A stretch of DNA of 36,844 bases from Acidobacteriota bacterium. Lineage in GTDB: Bacteria > Acidobacteriota > Vicinamibacteria > Vicinamibacterales > UBA2999. Made by a program: the position numbers and the translations under genes. The stretch is taken from assembly GCA_947465645.1 (NCBI GenBank), contig CANIBQ010000050.1, forward strand, positions 1 to 36,844, written 5' to 3'. Below, in pieces: positions 27,339 to 33,935 of this stretch. Numbering within the stretch: the stretch's first letter is position 1; each line of letters begins with the position of its first letter. The notes under the pieces were generated by a model that saw only the letters and a list, made by a program, of their open reading frames with translations, had not been told where the DNA came from and did no database searches.

Positions 27339-28280
27339 CTAGCCGGCGATGGTAACGGTGGCCGTCGCCGACGCGCCCACGTCGTAGGCGGCACCGTCAG
27401 TCACGGTCAGGATCACTGTTTCGCTACCTTCGGCATCTCCGTCGGCTGACGGCATCACGACTCGATCGGTTGTGGCATGTTCCGCCAGGAACGTGACGGT
27501 GAGCGCGAGGGTCTGGTAGTCCGTGCCGTTCACGGCCGTGCCCGTCAGCGTGTAGCTCACCGTCAATGGCGAGGTGGTGCTGCCGGTGCGGGTGAAGCGA
27601 AACGTCCCGGGGTCAGCAGCGGTCTCAGAGGCGGATGCGTCGAACGCAGCCACGGTGACCACCGGCACCACCACCGGCACCACCTCCTCGTCTTCATCCT
27701 CGTCTGCGTCGTCTCCGTGTCCGGAGTTCTGCAGCTTGACTTCGCTGGCCTCGAGCACCCCGTCGTGCAGGCGCCCCTTGATGTGCACGCGGTCGCCGAT
27801 CCGCAACTCGGAGAACGCCACCGCGCGCGAGCCGTGGCGAATCACGGTACCGTCGGGCACGACCACGTCGTGACCGTTCACCGTGACCGACCGCCCCGAG
27901 ATGGCGGCGATCACACCCTCGATCTGGATCGTGCGGGTAACGGGACTGGCCGGCGGTTCGGGGCTGTCCGGTGACGTGGTGGGCGGTACCGGAGCCGGTT
28001 CCGGCTTGCCCTTGTCGTCCGGCTTGCCCTTGTCGTCGGGCTTGCCCTTGTCGTCGGGCTTGCCCTTGTCGTCCGGCTTGCCCTTGTCGTTCGGTTTGCC
28101 GTTGGCCTGGACGTTGACCGCGGCCGCATCCGAAACGCCACCGTCTTCGTCGAATGCCACGCTGGCACCCGCAAACGCCGACGGCCCGGTCGGATTCAGC
28201 GATTGCGGCGAGGTTCCGCACGCCGCGGTGAGCAGTACAGCCAACAGGCCCAGCGGCCTGACCTTCTTCAATCTGGACAT
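27339..28280 (-). CDS. Repeat-bearing lipoprotein with DUF5666-like and Calx-beta domains
   Basis: A 313-residue lipoprotein (lipobox TAAC, C21). Residues 61-90 are five tandem GKPDDK units (the first GKPNDK), encoded by 18-bp repeats at 28011-28100. Then comes a DUF5666-like domain (about 113-190: IEGVIAAISGRSVTVNG, RIGDRVHIKGRL, LEASEVKLQN) and a Calx-beta-type domain (about 215-313: FDASASETAADPGTFRFTRT, GTAVNGTDYQTL, GSETVILTV). Calx-beta folds bind calcium or act as adhesive spacers. The acidic EDEDEE patch lies between the domains. The ATG at 28280 has an AGGAG ribosome-binding site. Probably surface exposed. Confidence 0.88.
   Translation of the reverse strand: MSRLKKVRPLGLLAVLLTAACGTSPQSLNPTGPSAFAGASVAFDEDGGVSDAAAVNVQANGKPNDKGKPDDKGKPDDKGKPDDKGKPDDKGKPEPAPVPPTTSPDSPEPPASPVTRTIQIEGVIAAISGRSVTVNGHDVVVPDGTVIRHGSRAVAFSELRIGDRVHIKGRLHDGVLEASEVKLQNSGHGDDADEDEDEEVVPVVVPVVTVAAFDASASETAADPGTFRFTRTGSTTSPLTVSYTLTGTAVNGTDYQTLALTVTFLAEHATTDRVVMPSADGDAEGSETVILTVTDGAAYDVGASATATVTIAG
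28011..28100 (-). repeat. Five 18-bp tandem repeats encoding GKPDDK
   Basis: Minus strand units GGCAAGCCGGACGACAAG and near copies repeat in frame, giving GKPDDK units. The unit number could vary by slippage without changing frame. This is a coding repeat, not a CRISPR. Confidence 0.9.
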
Positions 28281-28494
28281 TCGTGACTCCTGGGTACGAC
28301 GGGGGTATGACCTTGACGCCCTCCAAAGTGCAAAGCGACCGCCGTGATGGCATCTCACGACAGAGACGCTGTAACTGCCGACGTGTGTGGCAGTTAGAAG
28401 GATTGCGCCAGGTGGGGTGGGGGATTCGAGGGGGAGGGAGCTGACGGATTGTGGTTGGCGAGTTTCAGACCTGTCAGGACGGGGGGGGTCACCA
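28281..28494. other. 214-bp gap between lipoprotein and GreB-type gene
   Basis: No reading frame or hairpin here looks convincing. The part nearest the lipoprotein start holds its AGGAG ribosome-binding site. A G-rich run (GGTGGGGTGGGGG) near 28410-28425 is low complexity. I see no further feature. Confidence 0.4.
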
Positions 28495-29163
28495 TCAGGC
28501 GCCCTGGTCGGTTTCGCCGCCGGTGCGAGGCCGAGTCCTCGGGGCGGACTCGGCTCCGGGTGGCTCGCTGAAAGGCTCCACCGGGATGCGCTCGTAGCGC
28601 ACCTCGAGGATCTGCAGTTCCTCCGTCGTGCCGGGCGCGCGAAGGATCACCGAGTCGCCCGGTCCTGACTTCATCAACGCGCGCGCCAGTGGCGACTTCC
28701 AGCTGATGTGGTTGCGATCCAGATCGACCTCGTCGAGGCCGACGACGCGCACGACCTTCTCCGTGCCAGCGGCGTTGGCGTAGCGCACGGTCGCCCCGAA
28801 GAAGACCTGCGTCGCCGTCCGGCCCGCTCTCGGGGCTTCCGGGTCCACTACTTCCGCGGCATCGATTCGTTTGGTGAGAAAACGAATCCGCCGATCGATC
28901 TCGCGGAGCCGGCGCTTCCCGTACTGATAGTCGGCGTTCTCGCTGCGATCGCCGTTGCTCGCCGCCCACGCCACTACCTTGGTCACCGCCGGCCGTTCCC
29001 TGGTGAGCAGAAACCGCCGCTCGTCGTTGAGCCGCTGCAGGCCGCTCGGGGTGACGTAGTTCTTGACTCCCACCAGCTCGGCGTGCGCCGCCTCTTCAGC
29101 GGCGTGGTCGTGCTCGTGCTCGTCCCCCTCGCCGTCGGATTCCTTCGTGAACGCCTTGCTCAT
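28495..29163 (-). CDS. GreB-type transcript-cleavage factor with extra N- and C-terminal tails
   Basis: The 222-residue protein has the GreA/GreB core: NYVTPSGLQRLNDERRFLL, the acidic-tip loop NGDRSENADYQYGKRRLREI and the coiled coil, then the FKBP-like C-terminal half (VRYANAAGTEKVVRVVG, ISWKSPLARALM). YQYGKRRLREIDRRIRFL is closer to GreB than GreA. The factor rescues backtracked RNA polymerase. It is about 60 residues longer than usual: an acidic/His N-terminus (GEGDEHEHDHAAEEAAHAE) and a Pro/Arg/Glu C-terminus. Residues at the loop tip that coordinate the catalytic metal (D and E of GDRSENAD) are kept. Confidence 0.92.
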   Translation of the reverse strand: MSKAFTKESDGEGDEHEHDHAAEEAAHAELVGVKNYVTPSGLQRLNDERRFLLTRERPAVTKVVAWAASNGDRSENADYQYGKRRLREIDRRIRFLTKRIDAAEVVDPEAPRAGRTATQVFFGATVRYANAAGTEKVVRVVGLDEVDLDRNHISWKSPLARALMKSGPGDSVILRAPGTTEELQILEVRYERIPVEPFSEPPGAESAPRTRPRTGGETDQGA

Positions 29164-29242
29164 GCAGTTTCCAATTCAATCACAGCGCCACAGGGTAATA
29201 TCCACCTCTCGCACACCATTTTCATCAAATGAGGGTGAGCAT

Positions 29243-30577
29243 ATGAGGGCACGGATCGTTTGGATCGTCCTGATCGCGGCTTTTCTCAGTCCCTTCCTCG
29301 CCCAGGCTCAAGACGGGACCCTCGTTCTGGAGGGCGGGACCCTCATCGACGGAACCGGGCGAAGTCCAATCAGAGACGCCGTGATCGTGATCGAAGGGTC
29401 ACGGATCAAGGCGGTCGGGTCGAGAGGACAGGTACGGTACCCCGCCAACGCACGGGTCATCAGGACCGATGGGAGAACGCTGCTTCCCGGGCTGGTCGAT
29501 CCCCACGTTCACATTCGGGATTACATGCCGCCGATGTTCCTGCGGTACGGGGTGACGACGGTTGCGGACACTCACGATCCCACGGAGTGGAGCCTCGCGC
29601 AGAGGGATGCCATCAACAGCGGCAGAATCCGGGGCCCGAGAACATTCGTGTCCGGAGAGAGGGCGGCCAACACCCGTGAAGGCAATCCTCCCAGTATTCC
29701 TCTGCAGACGGTGGACGAGGCCAGGGCGTATGTGAGGAAGCTCGTCGCCATGGGTGTGGACCTGATCAAGGTGGACTCGAGCATCTCGTACGACCAGCTA
29801 CGCGCAGTAATCGAGGAGGCCACGGCGGCTGGACGAGTGGTGGTCGGACATTCGCAGAACATCCGCAAGGCGGCTGAAGTCGGCCTCAAGTACATGGAAC
29901 ACACCAACACCCTGACGGAGGCGATCCTCGAAGCGATGGGGCGGACCGCGAGGGTGACGTCCGATCAGCGCGGAGCAGACATCGCGTTGATGGATACGAC
30001 GCTGTTCCCCCCGCTGATCGCCTTCATGGTCAAGCAGGGTGTCTACGTGAATCCCACGCTGGCGGCGCAGTGGAGAAGCTCCACTCCCCGAGGACCGGAG
30101 TGGGCGGCGGCGGCGCAGATCGTACGAGACCCAGGACTCGCCTTCGTGCCCGCCGACGTTCGCGAATCCTGGACCAGGCCGGACAGCCGCGCACCGAACC
30201 GCGAGGGATACGCGAAGATGGCGGAGTTTATCCGCAAGTATGCCGAGGCCGGCGGCAAGGTCGTGAGCGCGACGGATGCCGGATTCATGCCGGGGCTCAG
30301 CATGCACTACGAGATGCAGATGGTCTCGGATATCGGTGTGCCCCCGATGAAGGTCATTCAAGGGGCGACTCTCTGGGCCGCGGAGTCGATTGGACAGGCG
30401 AAGAACCTTGGCAGCGTCGAGCCGGGCAAGCTGGCCGACATCCTGGTGGTCGAGGGAGATCCGCTCGACGACATCGCGACGACCAAGAACGTCCGCATGG
30501 TGATCAAGGACGGTCAGGTGCTGGACACGACCTACGATCCACGCTTCGTCAATCCTCTCCCGCGGCCGGTTGACTAG
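29243..30577 (+). CDS. Exported amidohydrolase-family protein
   Basis: The 444-residue protein has a signal peptide (ARIVWIVLIAAFLSPFLAQA) and the amidohydrolase TIM barrel. Zinc ligands are visible as HVH in LVDPHVHIRD (H88, H90), with later GHSQN, YMEHTNT and the aspartate of SATDAGFMPG. The start LEGGTLIDGTGRSPI and the end LGSVEPGKLADILVVEGDPL are typical for imidazolonepropionase/prolidase-like members of this superfamily. It probably hydrolyses a peptide or cyclic amide in the periplasm; substrate unknown. The ATG at 29243 has GAGGGTGAGC upstream. It is divergent from greB across about 79 bp. Confidence 0.88.
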   Translation: MRARIVWIVLIAAFLSPFLAQAQDGTLVLEGGTLIDGTGRSPIRDAVIVIEGSRIKAVGSRGQVRYPANARVIRTDGRTLLPGLVDPHVHIRDYMPPMFLRYGVTTVADTHDPTEWSLAQRDAINSGRIRGPRTFVSGERAANTREGNPPSIPLQTVDEARAYVRKLVAMGVDLIKVDSSISYDQLRAVIEEATAAGRVVVGHSQNIRKAAEVGLKYMEHTNTLTEAILEAMGRTARVTSDQRGADIALMDTTLFPPLIAFMVKQGVYVNPTLAAQWRSSTPRGPEWAAAAQIVRDPGLAFVPADVRESWTRPDSRAPNREGYAKMAEFIRKYAEAGGKVVSATDAGFMPGLSMHYEMQMVSDIGVPPMKVIQGATLWAAESIGQAKNLGSVEPGKLADILVVEGDPLDDIATTKNVRMVIKDGQVLDTTYDPRFVNPLPRPVD

Positions 30578-30700
30578 GGTTTACGTCCTGAATCAGGGGC
30601 AGTGGGCGCCACCTGTTCGGATCGTGCCCTGCCGGCGTTATATTCACCAGAGGCCCGGATCCGGCCGTCGGATCCTCAACAAGGTCCAGGAGGTTCAGTA

Positions 30701-31687
30701 ATGGCGATTGCAGCGTTGGCGAGAGCGTCGATGATCGGGCTCGTGGTATCCGCGCTCTCGGTCTCGATGGCGGCGGCCCAGCAGTCTGCGGCGGGGGAGA
30801 CCTGGGAAATCACGATGCAGATGACGGCGGCGGGCATGAGCATGCCCGCGCGAACCGTGACCTCTTGCCAGGCGAAGGGCGCCGAGCGCGCCGCACCCCA
30901 GATGCCCGACGAGACCTGCACGATCACCGAGGCGCAGATGGCTGGCTCGCGCATGACCTTCAAGGTGACGTGCACGCAGCCCGAGCCGATGACCGGGACC
31001 GGCGAGATGACGTGGGATGGCCAGAACTCCTACTCGGGCACGATGACGATGACCTCGCCCGAGGGGACCATGGCGATGAAGACGTCTGGCAAGCGCGTCG
31101 GCACGGCGTGCGACCCCGGAGCGGACGATCGGCGAATCGAGGCACTGGTGGAGAAGGGCAATGCCCAGATGGACAAGTTCGCCGGCATGCAGGAAGCGCA
31201 ACTGGCGACGGCGTGCGCCGACTCGGCGACCCAGGGCAACCCCGCACTGTTTTCAGGCGCAAAGCCGGTCTGCGCGAACTCGGCGGTCTTCTGCCAGAAC
31301 CTCCGAACCGAGGCCGGCTTCGCCAGGACGGGAAGCCTGGGTGGGGACGTGTTGCTCAAACAGGCGGGTGATGTGTGCGGCGTCAATCCCGCATCGCTGC
31401 GCGCAGATCTCTGCGGCACGGCCCTGAAGAACGAATCGCTGACCTTCCTGAGCAGTTCGTGCCCTGAGCAGTCGAAGGTTGTCGTGCAGCGGGAGTGCGC
31501 CGGCCGGAAGTTCACGTCGGACGTGAGCGCCAGGTATCAGACCTTCTGCGCCGCGTCCTTTGCGGCGACGCTTGCAGCGGACGAAGCCGCACCGGCTCCC
31601 CAACCACGGCCAAGCCCGCTCCTCCGACGCCTGCGGACGTCAAGGGTGGGGCCGTCGAGGGTGCAAAGCGCAGGCTCGGGGGGCTGA
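30701..31687 (+). CDS. DUF3617-type exported protein, probable 3' frameshift
   Basis: The product has a signal peptide (MAIAALARASMIGLVVSALSVSMAAAQ), then the DUF3617 pattern: GETWEITMQMTAAGMSMPAR, CTQPEPMTGTGEM and SYSGTMTMTSPEGTM. The last 26 residues in this frame look unnatural (RPSPLLRRLRTSRVGPSRV). In the frame one base earlier the DNA reads TTAKPAPPTPADVKGGAVEG and ends AKRRLGGLIRR at 31698, a plausible amphipathic end. A single missing C in the run at 31598-31601 would join the two, so the true end is probably 31698. The ATG at 30701 follows a CCAGGAGGTTC ribosome-binding site. Function is unknown. Confidence 0.8.
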   Translation: MAIAALARASMIGLVVSALSVSMAAAQQSAAGETWEITMQMTAAGMSMPARTVTSCQAKGAERAAPQMPDETCTITEAQMAGSRMTFKVTCTQPEPMTGTGEMTWDGQNSYSGTMTMTSPEGTMAMKTSGKRVGTACDPGADDRRIEALVEKGNAQMDKFAGMQEAQLATACADSATQGNPALFSGAKPVCANSAVFCQNLRTEAGFARTGSLGGDVLLKQAGDVCGVNPASLRADLCGTALKNESLTFLSSSCPEQSKVVVQRECAGRKFTSDVSARYQTFCAASFAATLAADEAAPAPQPRPSPLLRRLRTSRVGPSRVQSAGSGG

Positions 31688-31708
31688 TCCGCCGATAGGC
31701 GGAGGCCT

Positions 31709-32515
31709 GTGCGGCTCGGCGCGCTGCTCGTCCTGTTGGCACTCGCGCCCATTGCGGCGGCGCAGCCGTCGCCGACGGATGCCTATCCCAAGGCCGCAGC
31801 GGCCTACCTCGTCGCGGTGGACGGGCGAGTGATCTGGGAACGTGCCGCCGACCTGCCCAGGGCACCGGCGTCGCTGACGAAGATCATGACCGCGCTCGTG
31901 TTGATCGACCACGGCTTCGAGCCAGGGGCCGTGGTGAGCATCAGCCGTCGCGCGGCGGCGATCGGTGGCGCCCAACTCGGGCTGCGTTCGGGGCAGAAGA
32001 TGACTGCCGGCGATCTCTTCACGGCGATGCTCGTGCGGTCGGCCAACGACGCGTGCACGGCGCTCGCCGAGTACGGCGCGGGCACCGTCGAGGCTTTCGT
32101 CGGGCGCATGAACGAGCGCGCCGCCCGCATGGGCCTCTCGGCGACGCACTTCGCGAATCCCTGCGGCCTCGACGCGCCACGACACCAGTCGTCGGCGCGG
32201 GATCTGTTCCACCTGACCGAGGTCGCGCTGGCCCTGCCCCTCTTTACCAAGACGGTCTCCCTTGAACGCGCGCGGATCCGCGTCATCGGCGGACCGGTAT
32301 TTTCGCTCGAAAGCTCGAACGCGTTGCTCGGGCGGGTCCCCGGGGTATTCGGTGTGAAGACCGGCTTCACCAGCGCTGCGGGGAACTCCGTGATCGCCGC
32401 CGCCGATCGCGGCGGCACCCGGGTCATCGCCGTGCTCCTCGACTCGCCGGACCGCTGGTGGGCGATGGCGGCACTGGTCGAGAAGGCATTCGAAACAGCC
32501 GGCACGGCCCGGTGA
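31709..32515 (+). CDS. D-alanyl-D-alanine carboxypeptidase-like protein (peptidase S11)
   Basis: The 268-residue exported protein carries the three penicillin-binding-protein motifs: SxxK at S55-LTK58 (RAPASLTKIM), SxN at S111-AN113 (VRSANDA) and KTG at K217-TG219 (VFGVKTGFT). It trims the terminal D-Ala of peptidoglycan stem peptides in the periplasm. The usual C-terminal beta-sandwich domain and amphipathic helix are absent or very short, so it may be a small DacB/VanY-free S11 form. The GTG start at 31709 begins the signal peptide. The next gene overlaps its stop (GTGA), so translation is probably coupled. Confidence 0.93.
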   Translation: MRLGALLVLLALAPIAAAQPSPTDAYPKAAAAYLVAVDGRVIWERAADLPRAPASLTKIMTALVLIDHGFEPGAVVSISRRAAAIGGAQLGLRSGQKMTAGDLFTAMLVRSANDACTALAEYGAGTVEAFVGRMNERAARMGLSATHFANPCGLDAPRHQSSARDLFHLTEVALALPLFTKTVSLERARIRVIGGPVFSLESSNALLGRVPGVFGVKTGFTSAAGNSVIAAADRGGTRVIAVLLDSPDRWWAMAALVEKAFETAGTAR

Positions 32516-33894
32516 CCGAACGCCCTGCTCCCTACGTGTGGCTGGTCGTGGCCGCCGTTGCCGCGGCGTACGCCAACGCCCTTGGCGCCTCCTTTCAGTT
32601 CGACGACTGGAACGTCGTTGTTCGAGACGCGCGCGTGCAATCGCTCGCGGCGTGGTGGCACTCGATGCCCGGGATCCGCCCGCTCCTGAAGCTGAGCTAC
32701 GCCGCGAACCACGCAAGTGGCACGGACCTGTTCGGCTTCCACGCCGTGAACGTCGTGATCCACGCGGCTAACTCGGTCCTGGTGCTGGCGCTCCTGGCCC
32801 GCCTGGCCAGGCGCGATGGTCTGAGCCCAGACAGCTCGCGCCTCGCCGCTCTGACGGGTGCGCTGATCTTTGCGCTTCATCCAGTCCAGACCGAAGCGGT
32901 GACGTATGTGTCAGGCCGCTCCTCGTCGCTGTCCGCGCTGTTCGCGCTCGGAAGCGTGCTTGCGGCGATCGACGGGTTGGAGAAGGGCCGCCGGGCGCTG
33001 CTCTTCGGGTTGTCGCCGGCGCTCTTCGCGTGCGCGCTTGGCGTCAAGGAGATCGCAGTGGCGGTGCCGGCCGCCATTCTGCTGTGGTGCGCCACGGACT
33101 GTCGGACGCCGCTCCGCCTGGGCGCGGCGGTGCGGGCCGTGAGCGGCCACCTGGCGGTGCTCGCGCTCGTCGGCGGGTTGGTCGCCGTCAGCCCAACGTA
33201 TCGGAGTCTCGCCGCGAGGAGCCTCGAACTGCGCGCTCCGGTAGAAAACCTGCTGGTCCAGGTCAACGGCGTGAGCTACCTCGCGGGCCAGCTCGTACGA
33301 TTCGATCGCCTGAACGCCGACCCGATGGTTGCGGGGGCCGTGGCCTGGTCACCCATCTTCGCGCTCAAGCTCGTCGCTGTGTTGAGCGTCCTCGCGCTTG
33401 GAATGATGACGCTGCGCACGCGACCGGCGCTGGCCTTCGGCATCCTCTGGTTCGTTGTGTGGCTCCTGCCGACCAATTCGCTCATCGCGCGGCTCGATGT
33501 GGCCAACGACCGGCAGGTGTACCTCGCGCTCGCCGGCCCCGCATGGCTGGTCGGGCGGTGGGTCGCCGCGATTCCCGTGCGCAGGCACGTCGTGATCCCG
33601 GTCGTGACAGCCGCCGCATGCCTGCTCGGCGTGGTGACCGTGGATCGCAACCGTCTCTACGCTGACGAAGTGCGGTTCTGGGAAGATGTCGTGCGCAAGA
33701 CTCCCGGGAACGCCCGTGCGCTGAACAACCTGGGGTACGCGTATGCGCTGGCCTGTCGGACGGAGGACGCGGATGCGGCGTTCGTGCTGGCCATCGATCT
33801 TGACCCGGCTGACCTCAAGGGGGTGGCGAACCTGACGCTCCTGCGCGAGGGGACACTACTTCCGCCCGAAGACTCCCGCTGCGTCGGGGGGTAG
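32512..33894 (+). CDS. TMTC-like membrane protein with C-terminal TPR
   Basis: The 460-residue protein starts with a TMTC-like opening: YANALGASFQFDDWNVVVRD, which has the paired Asp of the catalytic DD motif of GT-C glycosyltransferases, then RPLLKLSYAANHASGTDLFGFHAVNVVIHA. About eight to nine membrane segments follow, with ALHPVQTEAVTYVSGRSS early in them. The end has one TPR (ALNNLGYAYALACRTEDADA). This is the pattern of TMTC O-mannosyltransferase-like proteins (former DUF1736). The GTG at 32512 overlaps the dacA-like stop. The acceptor is unknown. Confidence 0.82.
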   Translation: MTERPAPYVWLVVAAVAAAYANALGASFQFDDWNVVVRDARVQSLAAWWHSMPGIRPLLKLSYAANHASGTDLFGFHAVNVVIHAANSVLVLALLARLARRDGLSPDSSRLAALTGALIFALHPVQTEAVTYVSGRSSSLSALFALGSVLAAIDGLEKGRRALLFGLSPALFACALGVKEIAVAVPAAILLWCATDCRTPLRLGAAVRAVSGHLAVLALVGGLVAVSPTYRSLAARSLELRAPVENLLVQVNGVSYLAGQLVRFDRLNADPMVAGAVAWSPIFALKLVAVLSVLALGMMTLRTRPALAFGILWFVVWLLPTNSLIARLDVANDRQVYLALAGPAWLVGRWVAAIPVRRHVVIPVVTAAACLLGVVTVDRNRLYADEVRFWEDVVRKTPGNARALNNLGYAYALACRTEDADAAFVLAIDLDPADLKGVANLTLLREGTLLPPEDSRCVGG

Positions 33895-33935
33895 GTGTGT
33901 CCGCTAGCCGGAGCCACTCCCATCGACCACCCGCA

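Noticed and set aside
28011..28100. Possible CRISPR array
   Set aside because: The 18-bp units are contiguous and in frame inside a lipoprotein gene, with no spacers and no cas genes.
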